Counted from the stretch's first letter, positions 1 to 12,440 are shown. The stretch is 48,926 nucleotides of DNA from an uncultured Clostridium sp. (GCA_945946655.1 CAMEWM010000002.1:1-48926); one strand, 5' to 3'. A program made the numbers and translations. The notes: a model not told the origin generated them from the sequence alone.

Positions 1-476
1 ACTCCATCCTTATCCATTGCAACAACTTTTACTTTATAACCCATATCTTTTTCTAAATTTTCACATATTACTGTATCTGTTAATATATCATTCTTTTTTA
101 TCATTACATACGCACTATCGTCTTCTGTTATTTTTCTTATATAAAATGTATAACTTATTATCTCACTCTTGGTATCTGTTGCACTTGCTGTCGCCATAAT
201 ACTTGTATCTGTCTTCTTTTCTAACTCTAAGTTTATGCCTATTATTCCAGCTTCTCCATACTGTGTCTTGTCTTCAATCACTTCACCATATAAGGCATCC
301 CTATTCTGAGTTGTGCTGTTTTGCATCTTTCCTACTTCATCTTTTGCTTCTTTACTTTTGGATATCATGCCATTGTCTCCAACAATCGCTCCTATTGATA
401 TTCCTGTCAATATAATCAGAACAATTATTGTTATCACTAGTGCAACTAGTGTTATTCCGTTCTCATCTTTCTTCAT
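1..476 (-). CDS. Prepilin-like secreted protein, C-terminus cut by window edge
   Basis: The open frame runs off the left edge; about 158 N-terminal residues are visible. The protein begins MKKDENG and continues ITLVALVITIIVLIIL. This is a class III prepilin-type signal: a short basic leader ending in Gly, then a hydrophobic helix, cleaved by a prepilin peptidase. After the helix come a polar region (residues 30-60) and a beta-rich segment (residues 85-158) that resembles a fibronectin type III or Ig-like domain. A GGAGAG ribosome binding site lies 8 bases before the ATG. Proteins with this N-terminus are common in gut Clostridia as secreted pseudopilins or as pilin-anchored surface proteins. 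The full length and function are not visible. The prepilin signal is certain; the domain call is tentative. Confidence 0.8.
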   Translation of the reverse strand, partial: MKKDENGITLVALVITIIVLIILTGISIGAIVGDNGMISKSKEAKDEVGKMQNSTTQNRDALYGEVIEDKTQYGEAGIIGINLELEKKTDTSIMATASATDTKSEIISYTFYIRKITEDDSAYVMIKKNDILTDTVICENLEKDMGYKVKVVAMDKDG

Positions 477-516
477 AAGTTTACTCTCCTTTTCTCCACT
501 ACCATCATTTCTAAAT

Positions 517-1950
517 TTATAGAAATCTGGCCATTTGAACTCCTGAACAAGAAGCCATCATTAATCCTCTTGTCATTCCTCCGCCGTCCCCTATTGAATA
601 TAGACCTTTAATATTGGTCTCAAAATGGTTATTTATCTCTACTTGATTACTATAAAATTTTATTTCTGGTGCATATAATAAATTGTCTTCATTTGCAAAT
701 CCTGGAACAACTGTATCTATTTGTTTAATAAATTCCAATATATCAGTCATTGTTCTATATCCAATTGCAAATGTTATATCTCCTGCAACTGCTGAGGATA
801 AAGTTGGTTTTACACTATTAGATTTTAATTCCTGTTCCCACGTTCTCTTTCCTTTTAGTATATCTCCTAGTCTTTGAACAAGCACATTACCATTACCTAA
901 TTCATTAACATTTTTAGCAACATTTCTTCCATAATCAATTGGTTTATGGAAAGGATATGTAAAATGATGTGATACGAGCAATGCTAAGTTCGTATTTGTG
1001 CTTTTTCTTTCTTTATATGAATGTCCATTAACAAGGCTAATTCCTTCATCATACACTTCTTCTGATACAAATCCACTTGGATTCTGGCAGAAAGTTCTTA
1101 CTTTATCTTTAAACGGTGCTGGTCTACCCACGAATTTTCCTTCATACATATATTTATTTACTTCCTTCATTACCTCATCTGGTAATTCATATCTTACACC
1201 TATATCAACAATCCCCGGTTTTGTTTTTATTTTGTGTTTTTCGCACATATCAACTAACCAGTTTGCACCTTTTCTGCCTACTGCAACAACAACTTTATCT
1301 GCATATATTGTTTCTATATCTTCATCTCTATCATACTGTTTATATTTTGATTTTCTTACTTTTACTCCTTTTACTTCTCCATCTGAAATTATCAAGTCCT
1401 CTACTATAGTTTCAAATAACATGTCCACTTTATGGTTTGCTAGATAATCTTCCAACCTTTTATACAATTCATGTGCTTTTTCTGTTCCTAAATGCCTAAT
1501 TGGAATACTTATTAAATTTAGTCCAGCTTTTTTTGATTTTTCTTGTAGCTTACTAACTTCATCTTTAAATTCCAATCCTTCAAGTTTTTCATCTGCTCCA
1601 AATTTTAGATATATCTTATCTGTATAATCTATTAATTTTTTTGTTTCTTCAACTCCTATATAATCTTGTAAATTTCCACCCACATATATATCATCATCTT
1701 CTGGGTTATATAAAGACAACTTTCCATCTGAAAAAGCTCCTGCTCCAGAGAACCCACTTGTTATATTGCAAAAAGGTTTGCATTTTATACATTGTTTTTT
1801 CTCTTCTAATGGGCAAAACCTATTTTCTACTTTTTTCCCTTGGTCTATTAGTAATATTCTTTTGTTAGAATTTAATTGTGTTAATTCATATGCGGTAAAA
1901 ATAGCACTTGGTCCCATGCCAACTACTAATACATCATATTTCTCATTCAT
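517..1950 (-). CDS. FAD-dependent oxidoreductase (COG2509-like)
   Basis: This 477-residue flavoprotein has an N-terminal Rossmann FAD-binding motif (VVGMGPSA, about residues 9-16) and a C-terminal GDGGGMTRG segment typical of the uncharacterised FAD-dependent dehydrogenase family COG2509. A CPLEEKKQCIKCKPFC segment near residue 50 supplies four cysteines and is shared by this family. The substrate is unknown; the family is predicted to be a soluble oxidoreductase. A GTG six bases upstream (1956) is an alternative start, but the ATG matches the usual Met-Asn-x-x-Tyr-Asp start of relatives, and an AAGGAAGG ribosome binding site precedes it. The gene has its own promoter, so it is probably not part of the rqcP operon upstream. 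Confidence 0.85.
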   Translation of the reverse strand: MNEKYDVLVVGMGPSAIFTAYELTQLNSNKRILLIDQGKKVENRFCPLEEKKQCIKCKPFCNITSGFSGAGAFSDGKLSLYNPEDDDIYVGGNLQDYIGVEETKKLIDYTDKIYLKFGADEKLEGLEFKDEVSKLQEKSKKAGLNLISIPIRHLGTEKAHELYKRLEDYLANHKVDMLFETIVEDLIISDGEVKGVKVRKSKYKQYDRDEDIETIYADKVVVAVGRKGANWLVDMCEKHKIKTKPGIVDIGVRYELPDEVMKEVNKYMYEGKFVGRPAPFKDKVRTFCQNPSGFVSEEVYDEGISLVNGHSYKERKSTNTNLALLVSHHFTYPFHKPIDYGRNVAKNVNELGNGNVLVQRLGDILKGKRTWEQELKSNSVKPTLSSAVAGDITFAIGYRTMTDILEFIKQIDTVVPGFANEDNLLYAPEIKFYSNQVEINNHFETNIKGLYSIGDGGGMTRGLMMASCSGVQMARFL

Positions 1951-1987
1951 TAGCACTCATTCCTTCCTTTATAACTTTTACCTTCAC

Positions 1988-2016
1988 ATTATATATAAAT
2001 ATATTTATCTTCGCAA
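1988..2016 (-). promoter_or_regulatory. SigA-type promoter of the FAD oxidoreductase
   Basis: On the minus strand a TTGCGA -35 box and a TATAAT -10 box are separated by 17 bases, about 40 bases before the start codon. Confidence 0.6.
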
Positions 2017-2070
2017 GCTAAAACACAATATTGTATTAAATTTTAAACACAAAACCATTATCTAATAACA

Positions 2071-2310
2071 TTATTGTATCTCTTCTACCATCTGTGGCAT
2101 GTTTTTACCTTGAACCATTGGTATATTTATTATTCTAAATTTTGATGTTTTATCTCCAAATTTAATTTCTATTATATCATTAACTTTAACTTCATAACTT
2201 GGCTTTGCTGGTCTTCCATTTACAATTATTCTTCCTCCATCAGCAGCCTCATTAGCAACAGTTCTCCTTTTTATTATTCTAGAAACTTTTAAAAATTTAT
2301 CTAACCTCAT
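2071..2310 (-). CDS. rqcP: S4-domain RNA-binding protein RqcP (YabO)
   Basis: This small basic protein of 79 residues is almost entirely one S4 RNA-binding domain. It opens [17 protein letters not shown] and has the [14 protein letters not shown] turn, closely matching Bacillus YabO/RqcP. In that family the protein binds the 50S subunit with RqcH and supports C-terminal alanine tailing of stalled nascent chains in ribosome quality control. The start lies 15 bases after the addA stop, so the two genes are very probably co-transcribed. In Bacillus the gene sits elsewhere (the yabN-divIC region), so the addA pairing is a local arrangement. Confidence 0.9.
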   Translation of the reverse strand: MRLDKFLKVSRIIKRRTVANEAADGGRIIVNGRPAKPSYEVKVNDIIEIKFGDKTSKFRIINIPMVQGKNMPQMVEEIQ

Positions 2311-2325
2311 GTTGATTTTCTCCTT

Positions 2326-5300
2326 TTATATTTCTATTTGTATAAATTGGTTTAAGTATAAGCTATATATTCCCATATTTTTCACTTTTGTATTTAGTGA
2401 CTTCTCCAGTGCTTCTTTATATAAATTTAGTTGTTCTTTATATTTTTCTACTAGTAGTTCTTCCTTACCTTTTTCTACATAATCTGTTTTGTAGTCTACA
2501 AGAACAATGTTGTCATTTTTATCTATATAATATAAGTCTATAATACCTTGTACTAGAATGTCTTCATCCATTTCCTTACTTATATTATTGTATAATTTAC
2601 TTGCTTTTACATTTATGTAAAAAGCTTTTTCTTTATTAATCTCTTTTGCTTCTTTTAATTCTTGCCATAAATTAGATCTAGTGTATCCTAACAGTCTATT
2701 AGCATCTATACAATCAGCTTCAGTACTGCTAATTATTTCTTTCGTCCTTAGTTCTTCTATTAAATTCTGTATTTTTAGTAAATCATACTCCTCTTTTTCA
2801 TTCATTTTTTGCACACATAAATGCATCACTGTACCTTTTTGTGCATTGGTGATTTTGTTGTCTTTACTATCTTTTAAGAATTTAGGTTTTGCACTTATTG
2901 ATGTTTGAGTGCTATCTTCTTGAATATCAATTTTTAAATCTTTCGTTCTTTCTTGAATTTGCTCTGCATTTGCTAATTCTTTTATCTTTGTTACTGATGT
3001 TTTGGTTGGTATTTCTGAAACTTCTGTATATGGATACTTCCAATTTAATAATTGTTTTATCTTATCTTTGGTTTCTTGATTCTCTACATTATTATGGCTT
3101 TCTGCATTATTTTTTATTTTTGCATATATATCTTCTATTTCATTATCTTCTTGCTTCGAATTTTTTATTAAATCCGCTTTTTTGTTTATATTTACACTAA
3201 ATACATCTTTTGTACTAGCTGTTCCTTCTTTTAAGTAAATTAATTCAATCCAGTCTAAATATGTTTTGTATTTTTGTAATAGATATGGATTGATTTTCTT
3301 ATTATCTTCAGAGTATATTTCTAAAACTTTCTGCTTGTCAGACATTTTTTTATTTACATCTTTTTGCCTTCCAACAACAATTAATTTTTCTTTTGCTCTT
3401 GTTAAAGCTACATATAGCACTCTCATCTCCTCTGATATTGCTTCATTTTTTGCCTTTATAGAAAGAGCTTTTTTAGCTAAAGTTTTAAATTCTATATGTC
3501 TTTCTGAATTTATATATTGTGGTCCTATTCCCAAGTCTTGGTCTAGCAAAATTTTTTCATTTAAATCTTGAAAATTAAATTGTTTTCCCGTTCCAGCCAA
3601 AATTACTACTGGAAATTCTAGTCCTTTACTTTTGTGAATACTCATTATCCTTACAACATTTTCATTTTCTCCTATTATTTTTGCAGATGTTAGATCTTCA
3701 CTATTAAATTTAATTTTATCTATAAAATTAATAAAGTTAAATAATCCTTTAAAGCTGGCAGATTCATATTGTTTTGCTCTTTCGAACAACATTTTTAAAT
3801 TAGATACTCTCAAATTTCCATTTGGCATTAAACTTACATAATTCATATAACCAGTTTTTATATAAATGTTCCAAATCCATTCATCCAATGCCATATATTG
3901 TTCATCTTCTCTTAACTCTTCTAGCAATCCTAAAAATTTTTTTACTTTTGGTGTATCTGTTTTTGTAAGGGCATCATAAAAATTAGAGTTTCTATCATTC
4001 ATTCGTATTTCAATAAGCTCATTATCTGTAAAATTGCCTATTGGCGAACGCATAACTGTAACTAACGGAATATCCTGCATTGGATTATTTATAATTCTTA
4101 ATAAAGACATTATTGTCTCTATTTCTGTTGATTGTAAGTATTCTCCAGAGCTGTCACTATATACTGGAATTCCTAATTCAGATATTTCTTTCTCATATAT
4201 ATTAGCTACTCCAGTCATACTTCTTAATAATATTGATATGTCTTTATATTTTATATCTCTTTTTCCTAATTTTTTATCTACTACTTGATATTTACTGTCT
4301 ATCAATTCTTTTATTTTTTTAGCAACAAATCTAGCCTCTAAGACAACGTCTTCAACTCTTTCTTCTGTCTGATTATCTCCTTCGGTATTTTCTATGTTAT
4401 TGTCTAATTCTTGCTCTGTTTTCCATATATCATTATCTTCATCACTGGTATCTATAATTTCTATTTCTGTTTTCAAATTTTGCTCTGAAATATCCACATA
4501 TGATGCACCTAAATTTAAATATTCATCTTGATTATAGTCAATATCTCCAAGTTCCTTGCTCATGATATTTTCAAATACTAAATTTGTAAAATCTAATATA
4601 TTTTTTCTACTTCTAAAGTTTTTAAATAGTTGAATTTTTCTATCTTCACTATCTCCTGGATATAATTTATATTTATTATACTTCTCTATAAATAGCTGAG
4701 GCCTTGCCTGCCTGAATTTATAAATACTTTGTTTTACATCTCCAACCATAAATATATTATTGCCTTTTGAAACACTAGTTAAAATATATTCTTGCACTAA
4801 GTTACTATCTTGATATTCATCTATATCAATCTCTTCAAATTTTTCTTCATATCTTTTTGCAATATCTGTTTTAACAACATTCCCTAATTCATCTTTTTTT
4901 ACAAGCATTTTTAGAGCTAAATGCTCCATGTCATTAAAATCCATAATATTTTTTTCTCTTTTTTTCTGATAAAATCTATCTGAGAATTCTAATATTAATT
5001 TTTTTAGTTTTTCTAATATTGTATACATATATTCAATATCATCATTAGCCTCTTGAGATAAACAATTAATTAAATCTTTTACTTTCTTAAATTCATCTTT
5101 TACACTATCCCTTATGTCTTTTGCTTCATCCTTTAAATCATTTGTAATTTTTTTATCAGTTGGCCATGTTTTATTCTTAAATTCAGATATTATTGTTGCA
5201 CTTTTGTCCCAATCTTTTAGATTCTCTTTTATATATAAATAATTATTAATATCTTCGTTTATTACATTTGTATACTTTTCAAGTTCTGGAAATCGTTCCA

Positions 5301-6019
5301 TTTTTCTTTTTAGATTTTGTAATTTTAAAATTCCATTCTCTAGTATCTCATCAACATTTTGTATTATAATCTTTCCCCATGGTGTATTTGAAAAATTACT
5401 ATATTCAGCATTTTCTTTAATATCAAACATTTTTACTTTTTCTTCAAGCCATTCTTCTGGAAATGGTGAAGCTTGTATGTATGTATAAATATTCAATATT
5501 AAATCCTTCAAATCTTCATCTCTATTATATTTTGTATACGTATCTATTAAATCTAAAAAATCTTTATCGTTTTCAATGTATTTTTCTTCAAATATATCAT
5601 CCAATACTTCTTGCTTTAACAGTAAAATTTCTGTTCCATCAGCTATTCTTGTATTAGCAGATACATCTATTTCATAAAAATTGTTTTTTATTACATCTAA
5701 ACAAAAAGAATCTATTGTACATATACTTGCCTTGTTCAAAAGTATTATTTGTTTTTGTAAATTGGCATCATCTGGGCTTTCTTCTATTTTTTTATAGATT
5801 GCATCTAAAATTCTTTCTCTCATTTCGCTTGCAGCAGCATTTGTAAATGTTACTACCAAAATTTTATCTATATCCACTTTGTCATCTATTATTTTTCTTA
5901 TTATACGCTCAACTAAAACTGCAGTTTTTCCACTTCCGTGCAGCTGCAGCTACTAATATATTTGACCCTTTTTTACTTATTGCATTTTGTTGTTCCTCTG
6001 TCCATTTTACTTCTGACAT
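2326..6019 (-). CDS. addA: ATP-dependent helicase/nuclease subunit AddA, with a one-base frameshift
   Basis: AddA is the UvrD-like helicase and nuclease subunit of the AddAB recombination enzyme, which resects double-strand breaks. Visible motifs are VTFTNAAASEM (Ia), DEYQDSN (II), GDVKQSIYKFR (III), MSIHKSKGLEFPVVIL (V), YVALTRAKEKL (VI) and, near the C-terminus, the RecB-type nuclease motif GIIDLY...VDYKTD. The natural start is the ATG at 6019, behind a GGGAGGG ribosome binding site, giving MSEVKWTEEQQNAISKKG and then VAAAA. An extra base at 5938 breaks the frame in the Walker A motif: without it the protein reads AAAGSGKTAVLVER. The intact remainder is open from 5877. Removing one base would give 1230 residues, the normal AddA length. 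No addB is visible upstream. Either the frameshift is a sequence error or the gene is inactive. Confidence 0.9.
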
Positions 6020-6047
6020 TTCTGCCCTCCCATAAATACTTTTTCTT

Positions 6048-6076
6048 AGTATATATTAATTTATAACGTTAATCAA
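6048..6076 (-). promoter_or_regulatory. SigA-type promoter of addA-rqcP
   Basis: On the minus strand TTGATT and TATACT are separated by 17 bases, about 28 bases before the true addA ATG. Its position supports 6019 as the real start. Confidence 0.65.
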
Positions 6077-6144
6077 GGCTTAAAAATGATTATTTGTCTA
6101 TATTCTGGTTATACTATATTTAATAATTTAATAGGAGGATAATA

Positions 6145-6606
6145 ATGGATAATAAGGTTTCTAATAAAGAAAAAGATAACAACATTAATTTAACAATTTT
6201 AAATGAGATTAACAAAGCTGCTAAAATGGGCATGGATTCAATTTCATATGTTATAAAAAAAGTGGATGATGAAAATATGAAAGAAAACTTATCTACTCAA
6301 TTTTCCGAATATGGAAAAATAGTTGATAAGGTCAATACTCAATTTGATCACTATGGCGAAGTTCCTGACGAAACTCCAATTACTGACAAAATGATGGGCT
6401 GGACGGGAGTACAATTAAATACTATTACAGACAAAAGCAATTCTCATATTGCAGAGATGATGATTCAAGGTGGAGATATGGGCATAATTGAATGTCAAAA
6501 ATTATTAAATCATAATCCATACGCTGATCAAGAAGTAAAAGATATTCTTAATGATTTTATGAATATGCAAAAAAATGATATTGAACAAATGAAGAAGTTT
6601 TTGTAA
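6145..6606 (+). CDS. Small helical protein of unknown function
   Basis: This 153-residue soluble protein has no signal peptide and is predicted almost wholly helical, with a KAAKMGMDSISYVIKKVDDENMKENL opening and a later IAEMMIQGGDMGIIECQKLLNHN helix. The pattern suggests a four-helix bundle, like ferritin-like or CotF-like small proteins of Clostridia. I recognise this as a recurrent unnamed clostridial type but cannot name a function. An AGGAGG ribosome binding site sits 7 bases before the ATG. The gene is a single unit, divergent from addA and closed by a strong terminator. Confidence 0.75.
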   Translation: MDNKVSNKEKDNNINLTILNEINKAAKMGMDSISYVIKKVDDENMKENLSTQFSEYGKIVDKVNTQFDHYGEVPDETPITDKMMGWTGVQLNTITDKSNSHIAEMMIQGGDMGIIECQKLLNHNPYADQEVKDILNDFMNMQKNDIEQMKKFL

Positions 6607-6619
6607 TTACTCAAATTAA

Positions 6620-6659
6620 AGAGACGAATTTGCTACTACAAATCCGTCTCTATTTCTTT
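6620..6659 (+). terminator. Rho-independent terminator of the small helical protein gene
   Basis: A stem AGAGACG.ATTTG / CAAAT.CGTCTCT with one mismatch and a short loop is followed by a T-rich run. The T run overlaps the CCA end of the convergent tRNA-Phe gene. Confidence 0.75.
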
Positions 6660-6734
6660 GGTGCCTTGAACTGGAATCGAACCAGTGACACAAGGATTTT
6701 CAGTCCTTTGCTCTACCAACTGAGCTATCAAGGC
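6659..6734 (-). tRNA. tRNA-Phe (GAA)
   Basis: A 76-base cloverleaf. The acceptor stem is GCCTTGA/TCAAGGC, followed by TA and a GCTC D-stem. The anticodon loop CTGAAAA contains GAA. The T-loop is GTTCGATTC, the discriminator base is A, and CCA is encoded. It is the third gene of a Val-Asp-Phe operon. Confidence 0.97.
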
Positions 6735-6752
6735 AACTTTTAAATAAAAAAA

Positions 6753-6829
6753 TGGCGACCTGGAACGGGCTCGAACCGTCGACCTCTAGCGTGACAGGCT
6801 AGCGTTCTAACCAACTGAACTACCAGGCC
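6753..6829 (-). tRNA. tRNA-Asp (GTC)
   Basis: A 77-base cloverleaf with acceptor stem GGCCTGG/CCAGGTC (one G-U pair), anticodon GTC in loop CTGTCAC, T-loop GTTCGAGCC, discriminator G and encoded CCA. It lies between tRNA-Val and tRNA-Phe. Confidence 0.97.
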
Positions 6830-6873
6830 GTAAATAAAAAAATTTAGAATATTCTAAATTTTCTTATAAAGAA

Positions 6874-6949
6874 TGGTGGTCGCTATAGGGCTCGAACCTA
6901 TGACCCCCTGCTTGTAAGGCAGATGCTCTCCCAGCTGAGCTAAGCGACC
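6874..6949 (-). tRNA. tRNA-Val (TAC)
   Basis: A 76-base cloverleaf with acceptor stem GGTCGCT/AGCGACC, anticodon TAC in loop CTTACAA, T-loop GTTCGAGCC, discriminator A and encoded CCA. It is the first gene of the tRNA operon. Confidence 0.97.
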
Positions 6950-6967
6950 ATTTCTTTCGACTTTCTT

Positions 6968-6996
6968 AGTATACTAGACTTTTACATTTTTGTCAA
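6968..6996 (-). promoter_or_regulatory. Promoter of the tRNA-Val/Asp/Phe operon
   Basis: A near-consensus TTGACA and TATACT with a 17-base spacer on the minus strand, 19 bases before tRNA-Val. This is the strongest promoter match in the left part of the window, as expected for stable RNA. Confidence 0.8.
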
Positions 6997-7036
6997 TACT
7001 AATTTTTAATTTTTTATAATTTTTTTGTATTATAAA

Positions 7037-7068
7037 CGGATTTTATTTACACTTATAAATAAAATCCG
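7037..7068 (-). terminator. Terminator downstream of alr
   Basis: An inverted repeat with arms CGGATTTTATTTA and (T)AAATAAAATCCG lies 8 bases after the alr stop. The T-run after it is interrupted, so it is a moderate terminator. Confidence 0.55.
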
Positions 7069-7075
7069 CTATACC

Positions 7076-8215
7076 TTATTTTTCTATTCTTGGTAGTCTT
7101 TGTCCTAATCTGCATAGTAATTCATCTGTAATTGTATCTGCTTGAGTTGCTATTTCTTCAGCACTTATTTCTGTTTGAGCTCCTATTAAAGTAACAACAT
7201 CTCCCTCTTTAATATCATTTATTGCAGATACATCTATCATTAATTGATCCATGCATACTCTACCTATTATTGTTGCATATTTTCCATTTACATATACTTT
7301 AGCATTCTTTCCTGATAGATTTCTCGGATAGCCATCTGCATATCCAATAGATACTGTTGCTATTTTCATTTTCTCTTTTGCAATGTATGTTCTTCCATAA
7401 CTCACTGCCTCATCTTTATCTATATACTTCACACTGGTTATTCTCGCTTTTAGCTCTAAAACAGGCTTTAAATTTGGCTCTATTTTAGCATTATGTTCTT
7501 TTGTACAGTAGATTCCATACATTATAATACCTGGTCTAACATAATCACATTTAATTTCAGAATAGTTTAAAATTCCATAACTGCTTTGTATATGCAATTT
7601 TCCCGGATTATATCCTAATCTTTTTATTTCTTTTACACAATCAAAAAAGTTGTTTATTTGTTTATTGGTAAAATCAATGTCTGCAACTTTCAAACTATCT
7701 GCTGAGCTTAAATGCGTATACATTCCTAATATATCGATATTATTTAGTTTAAATATTGAAATAATTTTTCCAATATCCTTACAGTTTTCTCCTATACGAT
7801 TCATTCCTGTATTTAATTTTATATGAGTTTTTATTTTCCCATTATTTACTATTTCATTTACTTTTTCATTTAGTTTTTTTGCATAGTCATAATCTACTAT
7901 CGTCTGTATTAAATCATATTTTTGAACATACTTAATATCTTCAATATTCGTGTATCCTAATATCAGGATATTACCTCTTATGTCATGTTTTCGTAATTCT
8001 ATTGCCTCAGATAAAGTAGCAACAGCAAAATCTTCTATCCCAATTTTACTTAATTTTTTTGCTACATTTATCATTCCATGTCCATATGCATTTGCTTTTA
8101 CTACTGCCATAATTTTGCAATCTTTTGAAATTAATTTTTTTATTTGTTCAATATTATTTTGCAAATTTTGCATATCTATCTCTATCCATGCTCTATCTTT
8201 ATATATTTCTTCCAT
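7076..8215 (-). CDS. alr: Alanine racemase
   Basis: Alr interconverts L- and D-alanine with pyridoxal phosphate and supplies D-alanine for peptidoglycan; in spore formers alanine racemases also modulate germination. The 379-residue protein has the PLP lysine in VVKANAYGHG (Lys40), the N-terminal TIM barrel segments MNRIG and HIQSSYG, the catalytic tyrosine in VSYGRTY, and the GRVCMDQLMID motif of the C-terminal beta domain. The length is typical. It lies downstream of groEL on the same strand, with a 70-base gap containing a weak hairpin. Confidence 0.95.
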   Translation of the reverse strand: MEEIYKDRAWIEIDMQNLQNNIEQIKKLISKDCKIMAVVKANAYGHGMINVAKKLSKIGIEDFAVATLSEAIELRKHDIRGNILILGYTNIEDIKYVQKYDLIQTIVDYDYAKKLNEKVNEIVNNGKIKTHIKLNTGMNRIGENCKDIGKIISIFKLNNIDILGMYTHLSSADSLKVADIDFTNKQINNFFDCVKEIKRLGYNPGKLHIQSSYGILNYSEIKCDYVRPGIIMYGIYCTKEHNAKIEPNLKPVLELKARITSVKYIDKDEAVSYGRTYIAKEKMKIATVSIGYADGYPRNLSGKNAKVYVNGKYATIIGRVCMDQLMIDVSAINDIKEGDVVTLIGAQTEISAEEIATQADTITDELLCRLGQRLPRIEK

Positions 8216-8244
8216 TGTTTTTTCTTCCTTTTATATACGCATAA

Positions 8245-8272
8245 CAAGCACACAAAATAATCTGTGCGCTTG
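8245..8272 (-). terminator. Hairpin between groEL and alr
   Basis: An inverted repeat (arms CAAGCGCACA and TGTGTGCTTG on the minus strand, imperfect in the middle) follows the groEL stop. There is no good T-run, so it may stabilise mRNA rather than terminate. Confidence 0.35.
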
Positions 8273-8285
8273 TATGTTTTTTATT

Positions 8286-9923
<1,638 letters not shown>

Positions 9924-9955
9924 TTACCTCCTAATAATAAATTGAATTAATAAAT

Positions 9956-10237
9956 CTATTCAGCAATAGCTAATATATCACTTTGTTTTACTATAATATA
10001 ATCTTCTCCTTCATACTTTATTTCTGTCCCAGCATATTTGCTAAATACAACTTTATCTCCAACTTTTACATACATTTTTATTTCATTTCCATCTACATTT
10101 CCGCCAGGGCCTACAGCAATTACCTCTGCTATTTGTGGTTTTTCTTTGCTTCCTTCTGAAAGTATTATTCCACTTTTTGTAGTTTCCTCTGCTTTTGTCA
10201 TTTTTAAAACAACTCTGTCTGCTAATGGTTTTAACAT
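9956..10237 (-). CDS. groES: Co-chaperonin GroES
   Basis: This 93-residue protein forms the heptameric lid of the GroEL chamber. It has the N-terminal LKPLADRVVLK, the mobile loop (EETTKSGIILSEGSKEKPQ, residues 17-35), and GDKVVFSKYAGTEIKYEGEDYIIVKQSDILA. It is first in the groES-groEL operon, behind a strong AGGAGG ribosome binding site. Confidence 0.98.
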   Translation of the reverse strand: MLKPLADRVVLKMTKAEETTKSGIILSEGSKEKPQIAEVIAVGPGGNVDGNEIKMYVKVGDKVVFSKYAGTEIKYEGEDYIIVKQSDILAIAE

Positions 10238-10305
10238 ATAAAATTACCTCCTTAAATTTTTATATTTATATAAAACATTTTCTGTCGATAGTCACCTTTT
10301 GCGTT

Positions 10306-10332
10306 TTAGCACTCTTTCTTCGTGACTGCTAA
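10306..10332 (-). promoter_or_regulatory. CIRCE operator (HrcA site) of groESL
   Basis: The plus strand reads TTAGCACTC, nine bases, then GACTGCTAA. The consensus is TTAGCACTC-N9-GAGTGCTAA, so it matches at 17 of 18 positions, with G to C at the third base of the second arm. It lies just downstream of the -10 box, where bound HrcA would block transcription. The hrcA gene is not in the window. Confidence 0.92.
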
Positions 10333-10334
10333 TA

Positions 10335-10362
10335 ATCTATACCTTTTATTAGCAAAAGTCAA
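10335..10362 (-). promoter_or_regulatory. SigA-type promoter of groES-groEL
   Basis: On the minus strand TTGACT is followed 15 bases later by TATAGAT (or 17 bases later by TAGATT). The start point would fall at or inside the CIRCE element. Confidence 0.7.
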
Positions 10363-10432
10363 TAGAGATTGCTAATTTTCACAAAACTTTCACATTACAT
10401 TCTATTCTGGCAATTTGAATTTATTACAAACA

Positions 10433-10461
10433 TTGATTTTTCAGCATATTTCGTGTATAAT
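10433..10461 (+). promoter_or_regulatory. Promoter of the small acidic ORFan gene
   Basis: TTGATT and TATAAT with a 17-base spacer, followed by AGGAGGG 8 bases before the ATG. Confidence 0.75.
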
Positions 10462-10492
10462 ATATATTATAAATCTATAGGAGGGATTTATT

Positions 10493-10705
10493 ATGGCTTT
10501 TGAATTTTATAACATGTTACCTGGCGATGCCCTCGTTTCCGAAATCCGGCGGACATGCACTGGCTCTCAATTAGAAAAGAATCTGGAAATTGCGAGACAA
10601 CTCGCATTCTATGACTCCATGTATAATGAGAGTTTAACCTTCGGCGAATTTGTCGAGGCATACCATCCACGTGATGATTCTGAGGCCGAAGAGGACCCCG
10701 AGTAA
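10493..10705 (+). CDS. Small acidic protein of unknown function, atypical base composition
   Basis: This 70-residue soluble protein opens MAFEFYNMLPGDALVSEIRR and ends in an acidic tail DDSEAEEDPE. I recognise no family. Codon use is visibly richer in G and C (GCC, CTC, CGG, GAC, CCC) than the neighbouring AT-rich genes. It nonetheless has a strong promoter, a strong ribosome binding site and its own terminator, whose hairpin includes the stop codon, so it is very probably expressed. The composition suggests recent acquisition, or selection on a highly expressed small gene. It converges with pyrG, with only 20 bases between them. Confidence 0.75.
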   Translation: MAFEFYNMLPGDALVSEIRRTCTGSQLEKNLEIARQLAFYDSMYNESLTFGEFVEAYHPRDDSEAEEDPE

Positions 10706-10725
10706 TTCGGGATCCCCTTTTTTTT

Positions 10726-10727
<2 letters not shown>
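10691..10727 (+). terminator. Terminator overlapping the stop codon of the acidic ORFan
   Basis: The stem has arms GAGGACCCCGA and TCGGGATCCCC (two mismatches). The TAA stop lies in the loop, and ten T follow. Confidence 0.85.
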
Positions 10728-12360
<1,633 letters not shown>

Positions 12361-12390
12361 TTATAACTTATTTTTTATCATAAAAACAAA

Positions 12391-12440
12391 AGAAAATAGG
12401 CTAAACACCCAAAAAAGGTGTTTTTTTTTAGCCTATTTTT
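12391..12440 (-). promoter_or_regulatory. Terminator-like hairpin in the pyrG leader (putative attenuator)
   Basis: Between the pyrG promoter and its start codon lies a long stem (arms AAATAGGCTAAA...ACACC and GGTGTTTAGCCTATTT on the minus strand, with a bulge of A residues in the first arm) followed by TTTTCTTTTGTTTTT. Because it sits inside the transcribed leader, it can act as an attenuator as well as terminating read-through from the upstream membrane-protein gene. Bacillus pyrG is controlled by leader attenuation through reiterative transcription; the GGGC start that mechanism needs is not seen here. Confidence 0.7.

Noticed and set aside
1-522. Short plus-strand frames at the left edge
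   Set aside because: They are antisense to the prepilin-like gene, which has a ribosome binding site and a recognisable N-terminal signal.
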